64,000 bases of DNA from an uncultured Clostridium sp. (lineage in GTDB: Bacteria > Bacillota > Clostridia > TANB77 > CAG-508). Where the stretch lies: the NCBI GenBank assembly GCA_900553125.1, contig USCB01000004.1, positions 1 through 64,000 of the forward strand, written 5' to 3'. The translations under genes and the position numbers were made by a program. This document shows, piece after piece, positions 16,766 through 25,377 of this stretch. Each line of letters begins with the position of its first letter. Position 1 is the first letter of the stretch. The notes under the pieces were generated by a model that saw only the letters and a list, made by a program, of their open reading frames with translations, was not told the DNA's origin and did not search any database.

Positions 16766-19642
16766 TTATTTTTCTAAATATTTCTTCAAAAACAATCCAG
16801 TATAACTTCTCTCATTTTTACAAACCTGCTCAGGTGTTCCAACCGCTACAATTTCTCCTCCTGCATCTCCACCTTCTGGTCCTAAATCTATAATATGGTC
16901 ACAAGTTTTTATTAAATCCAAATTATGTTCAATAACAATTGCAGTATTACCAGTATCTACTAGTCTTTGTAAAATATCAACTAACTTATGAACATCAGCT
17001 ATATGAAGACCTGTTGTTGGTTCATCCAATATATACAAAGTTTTTCCTGTTGCTCTTTTAGATAGTTCTGTTGCAAGCTTTACACGTTGTGCCTCTCCAC
17101 CAGATAATGTTGTTGAGCTTTGTCCTAATTTGATATATCCTAAACCTACATCATATAATGTTTGCATTTTATTTTTTATTTTAGGAACTTTATCAAAAAA
17201 TTCCAATGCCTCTTCAACTGTCATATCTAATACATCTGATATTGTTTTACCTTTGAATTTTATTTCTAAAGTTTCGTGGTTGTATCTTTTTCCTTTACAT
17301 ACCTCACAAGGTACATAAACATCTGGCAAGAAATGCATTTCTATTTTATGAACTCCATCTCCTTGGCAGCTTTCACATCTACCACCTGGTACATTAAAAC
17401 TAAATCTACCTTTCCCATATCCACGTAGTTTTGCCTCATTTGTTTCTGCAAATATATTTCTTATTTCATCAAACACTCCTGTATATGTTGCAGGGTTACT
17501 TCTTGGTGTTCTTCCTATTGGTGATTGGTCTATATTTATTATTTTGTCTATATTTTCTATGCCTTTAACAGTCTTACATTTTCCTGGCTTTTCATTTGCA
17601 CCATTTAATTTTTGGGCAACTGTTTTATATAAAATTTCATTTACTAATGTTGATTTTCCAGAACCTGAAACTCCTGTTACACAAGTAAATACACCAAGTG
17701 GAAATTTTACATCTATATTTTTTAAATTGTGTTCTGTAGCTCCTTTTACTTCTATACATTTTGATTTTAATGCTTTTCTTCTTGTTTTTGGAACTTCTAT
17801 TTTTCTTCTTCCACTTAAATATTGACCCGTTATAGAATTTTCTACTTTTTTTATTTCTTCTGCAGTTCCTTGTGCCATAATGTTTCCACCATGAACACCT
17901 GCACCTGGTCCAATATCTATTATTTCATCTGCTGCATACATTGTATCTTCATCATGTTCAACTACTATTAAAGTATTTCCTAAGTCTCTTAGTTTCTTTA
18001 ATGTTGCTAAAAGTTTATCATTGTCCCTTTGATGTAATCCTATACTTGGCTCATCTAATATATAAAGTACTCCTGTTAGACCTGAACCTATTTGTGTTGC
18101 AAGTCTTATTCTTTGAGATTCACCACCAGATAGTGTTCCACTGCTTCTTGAAAGTGTTAAGTATTCTAAGCCTACATCTATTAAAAATTGTAGTCTTTTA
18201 TCTATTTCTTTTAATATTAATTCTGAAATCATTTTATCTTTTTCAGACAATTCTAAATTTCTTAAATATTCTTGTATTTTGTTTATCGGCATATTTGTAA
18301 GTTCATTTATATTTTTGTCTCCAATTTTTATTGATAAAATTTCCTTTTTTAGCCTCGAACCTTTACATGTTGGGCAATCTAAATTGCTCATATACATTTC
18401 GTAAAAATCTCTCATTCCTTGTGATTTAGTTTCACTATGTCTTCTTTCTAATGTTGGAATTACTCCTTCAAATGGAGCTGCAAATTTCCTTGTCCCATAT
18501 GCTGATTGAAATTCAAAGTCTATTGGTTCATCTGTTCCATATAATATTTTTTCTAAGAATTCTCTTGGTAATTTTTTTATTGGCTTTTTAATATCTACTC
18601 CATAATGTTTTCCTATTGCCTCAAAATACATTTTCGCCATTGTTTCGCCTTTTTTCATTGTACTTGCACCAAATGCTTTTACCCCATCATATAGGGTTTT
18701 GTCTTTATCTGGAATTATTAGGTCCTCATCTATTTTCATTAAATAACCTATTCCTAAGCAATCTGGACATGCTCCAAAAGGATTATTAAAAGAAAACATT
18801 CTTGGCGTTAATTCTGGAAAACTAAATCCACAGTCTGGGCACGCATAATTACAGCTAAATAATATTTCTGTTGTTCCATCTTCTCTTTTTATTCCACCAA
18901 ATGAACTTAAATCCATATCTTCTTTTGGCACAACACTTATTACTACCATGTTATTGGCATTTTTTAGTGCTGTTTCAACTGATTCTGTAATTCTTGATCT
19001 TATATCTTCTCTTATTACAATTCTATCTACTACAAGTTCTATTTCGTGTTTTTTGTTTTTATCTATATTTATTTCATCTGATAAATCATAAATTTCGCCA
19101 TCTACTCTTACTCTTACAAATCCTTCTTTTCTGAAGTTTTCTAATTCTTTTTTGTATTCTCCTTTTCTGCCTCTTACTATAGGTGCTAATATTTGTATTC
19201 TTGTGTTTTCTGGGAGTGTTAGGATTTTGTCTATTATTTGGTCTATTGATTGTTTTTCTATTTTTTTGCCACAGTTTGGACAGTATGGCACACCTATTCT
19301 TGCATATAATAAACGAATATAGTCATATATTTCTGTTACTGTTCCTACTGTTGAACGAGGATTTTTCGAGGTTGTTTTTTGGTCTATTGATATTGCAGGT
19401 GATAAACCATCTATTCTTTCTACATCTGGCTTTTCCATTATTCCTAGAAATTGCCTTGCATATGATGATAAGCTTTCTACATATCTTCTTTGGCCTTCTG
19501 CATATAGTGTATCAAATGCTAGACTTGATTTTCCTGAACCTGAAAGTCCTGTTACTACTACTAGTTTGTCTCTTGGTATTTCTAAACTTATGTTCTTTAG
19601 ATTGTGCACTTTTGCACCTTTTATAACTATTTTATCATTCAT
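16766..19642 (-). CDS. uvrA: Excinuclease ABC subunit A
   Basis: 958 residues, the usual size. Damage-recognition ATPase of nucleotide excision repair. Two ABC ATPase modules carry Walker [10 protein letters not shown] (about 31-39) and GVSGSGKST (about 646-654); signature motifs are [12 protein letters not shown] and [12 protein letters not shown]. Zinc-binding CxxC pairs are seen (CPNC, CPDC, CESC, CEVC). The ribosome site is GGGGCAG. No clear SOS box (GAAC-N4-GTTC) is visible upstream. uvrB and uvrC are not in the window. Confidence 0.97.
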   Translation of the reverse strand: MNDKIVIKGAKVHNLKNISLEIPRDKLVVVTGLSGSGKSSLAFDTLYAEGQRRYVESLSSYARQFLGIMEKPDVERIDGLSPAISIDQKTTSKNPRSTVGTVTEIYDYIRLLYARIGVPYCPNCGKKIEKQSIDQIIDKILTLPENTRIQILAPIVRGRKGEYKKELENFRKEGFVRVRVDGEIYDLSDEINIDKNKKHEIELVVDRIVIREDIRSRITESVETALKNANNMVVISVVPKEDMDLSSFGGIKREDGTTEILFSCNYACPDCGFSFPELTPRMFSFNNPFGACPDCLGIGYLMKIDEDLIIPDKDKTLYDGVKAFGASTMKKGETMAKMYFEAIGKHYGVDIKKPIKKLPREFLEKILYGTDEPIDFEFQSAYGTRKFAAPFEGVIPTLERRHSETKSQGMRDFYEMYMSNLDCPTCKGSRLKKEILSIKIGDKNINELTNMPINKIQEYLRNLELSEKDKMISELILKEIDKRLQFLIDVGLEYLTLSRSSGTLSGGESQRIRLATQIGSGLTGVLYILDEPSIGLHQRDNDKLLATLKKLRDLGNTLIVVEHDEDTMYAADEIIDIGPGAGVHGGNIMAQGTAEEIKKVENSITGQYLSGRRKIEVPKTRRKALKSKCIEVKGATEHNLKNIDVKFPLGVFTCVTGVSGSGKSTLVNEILYKTVAQKLNGANEKPGKCKTVKGIENIDKIINIDQSPIGRTPRSNPATYTGVFDEIRNIFAETNEAKLRGYGKGRFSFNVPGGRCESCQGDGVHKIEMHFLPDVYVPCEVCKGKRYNHETLEIKFKGKTISDVLDMTVEEALEFFDKVPKIKNKMQTLYDVGLGYIKLGQSSTTLSGGEAQRVKLATELSKRATGKTLYILDEPTTGLHIADVHKLVDILQRLVDTGNTAIVIEHNLDLIKTCDHIIDLGPEGGDAGGEIVAVGTPEQVCKNERSYTGLFLKKYLEK

Positions 19643-19731
19643 CTTTTCTGCCCCTTTGCTTTTTTATACCGAACATTATTTTACCATGTTTTTTTCTTTT
19701 TATCAATAGCTAAAACAAAACATTTATTCTA

Positions 19732-20607
19732 CTATGTCAATATAAATTTACCAATAGCTTTAGCTACCCCCTCATTATTATTATCATCAGTTACAAAATC
19801 TGCAACAGCAGTTACAACAGGTGTACTACCTTTCATAACAACTCCAAGTCCCGCTTCTTCTATCATCTTCTTATCATTCATATTATCACCAATTGTCATA
19901 ACCTCATTTTTCTCAATATTCAATTTATCAATCAAATATTCAATAGCATACCATTTATCAACATTTTTCATAGAAATTTCTGTATAATAATACTCAATTG
20001 GTACATCTGTAGTTCCGTGTTTTATTACTTTTCTTGACATGTGAGATACATCTAAAACTTCTAAATCTTGCACCCCATCAAATTTCTTAATAATAGAATT
20101 AAAAACAGATTGAGTGCTATCACATATAAATATTTTCATTATTTTTTCGTCTTGCATTTCTTCTACATATTTTAAAATATCTTCTACTAATGTAATATGT
20201 GTTTTTTTAGAATCTTCTTTCTTTATATTTTCCTTATAATAATATAAAACATTAAATCTTAAACTACTTGCTATTATTGATTTATTTGTATACACATTAT
20301 AATAAATGCTGTTTTGCTCACAAGTTTTTATTATATCTATTGCCTTGTTTTTCGGAATATATTTTTCATATACTATCTTATCATTTTTTATATCATACAC
20401 AACCGCGCCATTACCTGCTATCATATATTTTGTGCTTCCTATTTCATTTGCAATTGTTTTTATCGAATCTATACTTCTTCCTGAAGCTATTATTACTTCT
20501 GTTCCTTTTTGTATTGTTTGTTTTATTACTCTTTTTGTATTTTCTGTTACTTCCCCATAGCTATTTAGCATTGTTCCATCTAAGTCTACTGCTACCATTT
20601 TGTACAT
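19732..20607 (-). CDS. Cof-type HAD hydrolase
   Basis: 291 residues from ATG 20607 (MYKMVAVDLDGTMLNS). HAD motif I DLDGT with both aspartates, motif II ASGR, and motif IV GDNMNDKKM are present, with a C2B cap between. Cof-like enzymes dephosphorylate sugar phosphates, FMN or pyridoxal phosphate; the substrate cannot be told from sequence. The longer upstream reading lacks a ribosome site. Likely stands apart from the ECF operon because a hairpin lies between them. Confidence 0.85.
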   Translation of the reverse strand: MYKMVAVDLDGTMLNSYGEVTENTKRVIKQTIQKGTEVIIASGRSIDSIKTIANEIGSTKYMIAGNGAVVYDIKNDKIVYEKYIPKNKAIDIIKTCEQNSIYYNVYTNKSIIASSLRFNVLYYYKENIKKEDSKKTHITLVEDILKYVEEMQDEKIMKIFICDSTQSVFNSIIKKFDGVQDLEVLDVSHMSRKVIKHGTTDVPIEYYYTEISMKNVDKWYAIEYLIDKLNIEKNEVMTIGDNMNDKKMIEEAGLGVVMKGSTPVVTAVADFVTDDNNNEGVAKAIGKFILT

Positions 20608-20683
20608 TTTTTTCTCTCGTTCCTTTCGCTTTTTTGCATTATTATATACCTTTTTTGAGTTTTTTACAACAAATTTCACTAGC

Positions 20684-20717
20684 AAAAAATGCAGGAATTA
20701 TTTTCCCGCATTTTTTA
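20684..20717 (-). terminator. Terminator of the ECF sigma operon
   Basis: AAAATGC-(G/A)GG pairs with CC(T/C)GCATTTT across the stop codon of the last operon gene, with T-runs on both sides. Confidence 0.6.
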
Positions 20718-21306
20718 TCTTCTTTTTGCATATTGTTAAAATTATAATTATACCAACTATAATTCCAACAATCAAGGAAACTGTAAAAACCCCATTAGAA
20801 ATTTTTTCTATAGTTTCATTTGCATTGTAATTATCTTCTTTTCCTGCTATAGATTGAGTTTGTGTATTATTTTCTAATATATCTGGATGCTTGCTCTTAT
20901 ATTCCTCAAATTTTTCTAGAAACTTATCATAATTTTCTGGAATTTCCGAAATTCTTTCCACCTCATATTCTCCATTAACTTTCTTAAATTTGATAAATCC
21001 TATATTATTTCCCTTAGTTTCCCAAACTGTATTTTCCTCTGAATATGGTGTTACATTAAAATTTATTGATACATCCAACTCCCCATTTTCGTCATATGAT
21101 ATACCATATCCTGCAAGTTCATAACTTGTTATTCTTTTCTCAATAGGTGTTTCCTCACTTTTAAATGTATCTAACCATTCACTACCTGCTGTATTAATAG
21201 CTTGTCTTATTTTTATATTTTCTATTCCCTCATAATCTGCAAAAACTCTACTTGAAAATGCAAACATTATAAATATTAATATAAACGATATATATAGTTT
21301 CTTCAT
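20698..21306 (-). CDS. Secreted/membrane-anchored protein of the ECF sigma operon
   Basis: 202 residues. A signal peptide (about 1-23, ending VFA), an extracellular charged domain, and one C-terminal membrane helix (about 172-193) with a lysine-rich cytosolic tail. The AAGGTGG site lies in the preceding stop region; the gap to the anti-sigma gene is three bases, so co-translation is likely. I do not recognise a family. By position it may be a sensor, a co-regulator or a target of the sigma factor. Confidence 0.7.
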   Translation of the reverse strand: MKKLYISFILIFIMFAFSSRVFADYEGIENIKIRQAINTAGSEWLDTFKSEETPIEKRITSYELAGYGISYDENGELDVSINFNVTPYSEENTVWETKGNNIGFIKFKKVNGEYEVERISEIPENYDKFLEKFEEYKSKHPDILENNTQTQSIAGKEDNYNANETIEKISNGVFTVSLIVGIIVGIIIILTICKKKIKNAGK

Positions 21307-21309
21307 AAT

Positions 21310-22512
21310 TTACTCACCCACCTTTTCTAATAAAATTTCTGCTTTATTTCCGTGATAATCAATATAAACAGTAAGTTTATCTGTTAAATCATATTTTGTT
21401 AAATCAAATGTACAATTAGATTCGTAAATTCCATCATCATCAATAAATCCTCCTCCATTTGCTCTTGGACTCATTGACATTTCGAATTTTTTTCCGTTTT
21501 CATTTTCTATGTATTTATCATATTTCCAAATTTCTACCTCTCTTTTTTGCCATTCTATATATTCTGGTGTATATCTTATTTTTCTTTCTAAATAATTTAA
21601 CATATCGGTAGTTTTTAGTTCATCATCTTGTGGCAATAAATCCCAATATTTTAATTTCGGAGTTGTTGGCCTTTCTTGATGTTTTTCTGCTTTAAATTTT
21701 AGTTTCAAATCAATTCCTGTTGTATATGATGTTGCAGATATCACATTAAAATCATTATTTGTTGTACTTATTTGTTTGTATATTGTTGTTTTTCTATTAT
21801 ACATCTTTTCTGGTACATCAACTGTAAAATCCCACGAACCTTGTATGGTAATTTCTTCGTCTCCAATCAAGGTTTCTTCTTTATTTGAAATTTTGATTTT
21901 TGTTAAACTAAAATTCAACTTTTTGCTCCTTGGAAAAGCTTCTCCTTCTGTATACATATTGTAAACTACCTTTATAGGATTTTCTCCTCTGTTTTGTATG
22001 TATGCATTTAATCCTGCATTTTCTGATATATTATTTCCATTTTCATCTATTATTTTTAAATCTGGAAAATTAACATCCCAAATATCTTTAGGATTTACTA
22101 CTTCTTTTACCTCGTCTGGTAGAGTAACTTTTATTATCATACTTAAATTAAAATCATCCATTACAAATTCTTCTACTTTTATTTTTGTATTTATATTTTG
22201 AATTATTTTGCCATTTTCCTCATTTTTAGCATTACCTGTTGAAGTTTGATTTTCCATATCTATATTTTCGACATATTCCTCATTCATTGCTGTTTCCATA
22301 CCTTTACTGGTTCCAAAAAAGTTGTCATATATTTTTTTGGATATTTCCTTTGCAAATACCATTCCTGAACATGATAAAACCATTAAAATTGTCGCAACCA
22401 AGGATTTTATTATATTAATTTTCTTAGGCATTTTCTTTTCCTCCTTAATAAAGTCGGATATAGAAATTTTGGTTTTAGTTTTTTCTAAAATTCTTTCTTT
22501 ATTAATATTCAT
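21310..22512 (-). CDS. Membrane anti-sigma factor (DUF4179-like)
   Basis: 400 residues from ATG 22512 (MNINKERILEKTKTK); GGAGGG is at proper spacing. A short N-terminal cytosolic segment, one membrane helix (about 33-54, IIKSLVATILMVLSCSG) and a large extracellular beta-rich domain form the plan of DUF4179 anti-sigma factors. It overlaps the sigma gene by 11 bases, typical of a sigma/anti-sigma pair. The signal sensed is unknown. Confidence 0.75.
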   Translation of the reverse strand: MNINKERILEKTKTKISISDFIKEEKKMPKKINIIKSLVATILMVLSCSGMVFAKEISKKIYDNFFGTSKGMETAMNEEYVENIDMENQTSTGNAKNEENGKIIQNINTKIKVEEFVMDDFNLSMIIKVTLPDEVKEVVNPKDIWDVNFPDLKIIDENGNNISENAGLNAYIQNRGENPIKVVYNMYTEGEAFPRSKKLNFSLTKIKISNKEETLIGDEEITIQGSWDFTVDVPEKMYNRKTTIYKQISTTNNDFNVISATSYTTGIDLKLKFKAEKHQERPTTPKLKYWDLLPQDDELKTTDMLNYLERKIRYTPEYIEWQKREVEIWKYDKYIENENGKKFEMSMSPRANGGGFIDDDGIYESNCTFDLTKYDLTDKLTVYIDYHGNKAEILLEKVGE

Positions 22513-23059
22513 CACTATACCCTCCTTTTAATAATTCATTTTTTAGTTTTTTTCTAATTCTGTGTAATCTTGATTTTACATTAAGCTCCGTTATTTTTAA
22601 TATTTTAGATATTTCATTTATTTTTCTATTTCCATAATAATATAGATTAAAAATGTCTTTGTCTTGTTCCTTCATTTTTTCCATTGTATTTTTTATAATT
22701 TCAATTTTTTCTCTATTTTCATATTCTAAATCTATAATCTGTATATCAAAAAAATCATTTTCTAAATTATTAACATTATAATTATTCTTTGTTTTTCTTA
22801 GCTTTTCTTTCACCAAATTTCTCGCTATTCCTGCTATATATGAGCTAAGAGATTTCTCTTTGTCAATTTTATTTTGATTTTTCCATAATATAAAAAATGT
22901 ATCTGATATTATTTCTTCAATATCTTCTTGATTAAAAATATTTGCAGACATATTTTGTATAATTGTGTATATGTACCCACTATATTCATCTATTATTTTT
23001 TCTAAATCAAGATTCTTTTCATCAATACTTTCATATTGCTTTATTGTTTTATTTTTCAT
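22502..23059 (-). CDS. ECF-type RNA polymerase sigma factor
   Basis: 185 residues. Region 2 (about 20-95) contains EDIEEIISDTFFILWKN; region 4 (about 125-180) ends in a helix-turn-helix with ISKILKITELNVKSRLHRI. Group IV sigma factors direct envelope- or stress-response regulons and are held by the co-encoded anti-sigma factor. Ribosome site AAGGAG. It may autoregulate, but I cannot define its promoter motif. Confidence 0.9.
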   Translation of the reverse strand: MKNKTIKQYESIDEKNLDLEKIIDEYSGYIYTIIQNMSANIFNQEDIEEIISDTFFILWKNQNKIDKEKSLSSYIAGIARNLVKEKLRKTKNNYNVNNLENDFFDIQIIDLEYENREKIEIIKNTMEKMKEQDKDIFNLYYYGNRKINEISKILKITELNVKSRLHRIRKKLKNELLKGGYSDEY

Positions 23060-23160
23060 TTAGATCTAAACTCCTTTTTAAGATACCTTACATTTATATA
23101 TTGATATTTTATCAAAAAAAGTTACATTTTTGTTATTTATTTTTTCTGTTTAAAATATTA

Positions 23161-23187
23161 AAAGGCAGGAGCACAACTCCTGCCTTT
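23161..23187. terminator. Strong hairpin downstream of the SASP gene
   Basis: AAAGGCAGGAG pairs perfectly with CTCCTGCCTTT around a five-base loop. It lies between the SASP gene and the sigma operon on the minus strand and separates the two units. Confidence 0.75.
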
Positions 23188-23324
23188 ATGTATCTACTTT
23201 TTGGACAAAACCACTCAAAATAGAACTATAAAACCAAGAATAATACTTCTGCCAATTCTAGCTAAAAAACACATCGTATCATAATAACTTTTCTAGCAAT
23301 TAAATCTAAAAATTCATTTCAAAT

Positions 23325-23534
23325 TTATTTGTTAGCCATATTATTTTCAACTTGTTGTATCATCTTTTTAACCATGTTTCCACCGATTCTTCCGGCATCT
23401 CTTGAAGAGATATCACCATTATAACCGTCTTTTAAAGTTACTCCAACTTCACTAGCTACCTCATATTTGAATTTTTCTAGTGCATCCATAGCTTCTGGAA
23501 CTAATTTTTTGTTACTGTTGTTTGAGTTTGCCAT
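23325..23534 (-). CDS. Alpha/beta-type small acid-soluble spore protein
   Basis: 69 residues from ATG 23534 (MANSNNSNKKLVPEAMDAL), with GGAGGTGA eight bases upstream. The conserved segments KFKYEVASEVGV and GDISSRDAGRIGGNMVKKMI define the family. SASPs coat and protect spore DNA and are degraded at germination; the GPR protease cuts in the KYEVASE region. Expression is expected from a forespore sigma-G promoter. The ORF can be read three codons further upstream, but that start has no spaced ribosome site. Confidence 0.95.
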   Translation of the reverse strand: MANSNNSNKKLVPEAMDALEKFKYEVASEVGVTLKDGYNGDISSRDAGRIGGNMVKKMIQQVENNMANK

Positions 23535-23544
23535 TTCTTTCACC

Positions 23545-23889
23545 TCCTGTTAATATTAACATTTTTTATTATGAAACTTATATTAATTTTGTTTAAAAAT
23601 TATTAAAATTCTGTTTCATTTTTATAGAAAAAAGTTTTCTTTTTTCTAAATATAGAATGTGCAAAAAATGAAAAAATAAACAGAAAAATTTTGGAAATTT
23701 TTTTTCAACAAAAAGAAGCATAAAATTTTTTATTTTCTACTTCTTTCTATTTATAATATTTTTTATAATTGCTAGCAGTCTTTGCTCTATCTTACATATT
23801 GGGTTGCTTTATTAACTTTTTCTTGCATATAATCAAATCCATCTCAAACTTACCAAATTCTCATCAACTCAAAAAAGAGATAGAACATA
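23545..23889. other. AT-rich intergenic gap, no gene seen
   Basis: About 345 bases between the SASP start and the decayed ATPase. It should hold the SASP promoter, but I see no convincing gene, repeat or structured RNA. Confidence 0.45.
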
Positions 23890-24680
23890 TTATTCTACCT
23901 CATTACTTTTTTCTTCTTGCCTTCCTAATATATATAAAAACGCAAACGCTGGTACTTTTATCACAGTTTTTCCATCTTTAAGCTTGACTATTCCATAATC
24001 AAATGCATCTTTAGTTATAATATAAATATAATCCTCTATATTTGGAACATTATATAATGCATTTTCTCTATTTAATTCTGTTTTTTCTCTATATTTTACC
24101 TCAATATATAAATTTTCTTTTACTGAATTTCCAATTATATCAATTTCTTTTTCGGTTTTTTTATCTCTATAATAACCAACCTTTCCATTATATTTTTTCA
24201 TATATGTATAAACATGCCTATATACAGCTGTTTCAACACTATATCACATTTCTTTTGGGTCTGTTATTATATCATCTTTCATAAGTATTGCATTTCTTAT
24301 TGCACTGATAACGTATTTACAATTTCACCTAATTCTTTTTCATTTATGCTTTTTAACTTTTCAATAGTAAAATCATTTGGTATTTTTTCATCTAAACCTG
24401 ATATCTCTGTCTTTTTATTTAGATTAAAGAATTATCCGTTTAATAATATGTTTACTTGTTCAACTGACAATCCATCTATATCATCAACTGTAAACGGCAT
24501 CCCCTTTTGTTCTACTAGCTTGCAATATTCATAAAATGATAATGTCGGAACTGTTATTGTAACCCATCTTCCTGTTCCACTTTCTATAACTCCTTCTGTT
24601 ATTACAGGACTTGCACCCTGTTGCAATTACATGTGAATTTGGATTTTGGTCATATAATAATCAAGTAATTCATTTATTTT
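23890..24680 (-). pseudogene. Decayed AAA/DUF4143 ATPase
   Basis: Segments of one protein survive in minus-strand order: a middle part (SGTGRWVTITVPTLSFYEY), a TAA and then more frame, a gap, MKDDIITDPKEM interrupted by TGA, and the C-terminal nuclease-like part GKVGYYRDKKTEKEIDII. This is the order in AAA_14/DUF4143 ATPases, where that C-terminal part is DUF4143. The N-terminal Walker A region is missing, and at least two stops, a frameshift and a deletion are visible, so the gene is dead. Confidence 0.75.
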
Positions 24681-24833
24681 ACAAAACTTTAAAATAGGAT
24701 TATCAAAAGATACATATAAAATATATTTGTGTAAATGTCATTTTTTATATAAAGTATACTTTTGTATTTTTATGTTTTTTACTAAATTATATTTTAGCAT
24801 TTATCATTATTTTGTCAAAATATGTTTTATATT

Positions 24834-25268
24834 TTAATTTTTAGGAATAGCATTTCTAGCTAATTCATCACACCTATTATTTAATTCAACATCACTATGA
24901 CCTTTTACCTTATTAAAAGTCACCCTGTGTTTCTTTGTCAAACTATAAAGCTCTTGCCATAATTCCTTGTTTTTTACCGGTTCACCAGACGCTGTTTTCC
25001 AACCTTTTTTCAGCCAGTTAAAAATCCAACCTTGATTAAATGCATTAACACAATAACTGCTATCACTAAAAACTTCAACTTCACATTCTTGCTTCAAAGC
25101 TTTTAACCCCTGAATAATTGCTGTAAGTTCCATTATATTGTTTGTTGTATTTTTTTCTCCTCCAGAAATTTCTTTTTTCAATTCGCCTGCCATTAAAACT
25201 GCCGCCCATCCTCCAGGTCCTGGATTTCCTGAACATGCTCCATCCGTGTAAATAATTACTTTTTGCAC
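24834..25268 (-). CDS. rnhA: Ribonuclease HI
   Basis: 144 residues from GTG 25268 with AAGGAG upstream. Active-site Asp in YTDGACSGNPGPGG, Glu in NNIMELTAI, Asp in FSDSSY and a late Asp in NRCDELAR complete the DEDD set. It removes RNA from RNA-DNA hybrids. An intergenic palindrome lies just upstream. Confidence 0.96.
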   Translation of the reverse strand: MQKVIIYTDGACSGNPGPGGWAAVLMAGELKKEISGGEKNTTNNIMELTAIIQGLKALKQECEVEVFSDSSYCVNAFNQGWIFNWLKKGWKTASGEPVKNKELWQELYSLTKKHRVTFNKVKGHSDVELNNRCDELARNAIPKN

Positions 25269-25287
25269 TTAATCAACTCCTTTTTTG

Positions 25288-25370
25288 GATTGGGGACGGT
25301 TCTTTTCACAAAATGTCCCAAAAAGAACCGGTCCCAATGGAACATTTCGCGAAAAGAACCGTCCCCAATC
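25288..25370. repeat. Nested intergenic palindrome
   Basis: The outer arms GATTGGGGACGGTTCTTTTC and complement match the main palindrome family, but the centre contains a second element with GAACCGGTCCC and GGAACA, as in the copy at 41.9 kb. It looks like one family inserted inside another. Confidence 0.85.
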
Positions 25371-25377
25371 AGAAAAA

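Noticed and set aside
24432..24626. A short intact gene in the 24-kb region
   Set aside because: It is one fragment of a decayed DUF4143 ATPase with stops on both sides.
25288..25370. CRISPR-like repeats from the recurring palindromes
   Set aside because: The copies are dispersed singly over more than 40 kb, not arrayed with spacers, and no cas genes are present.
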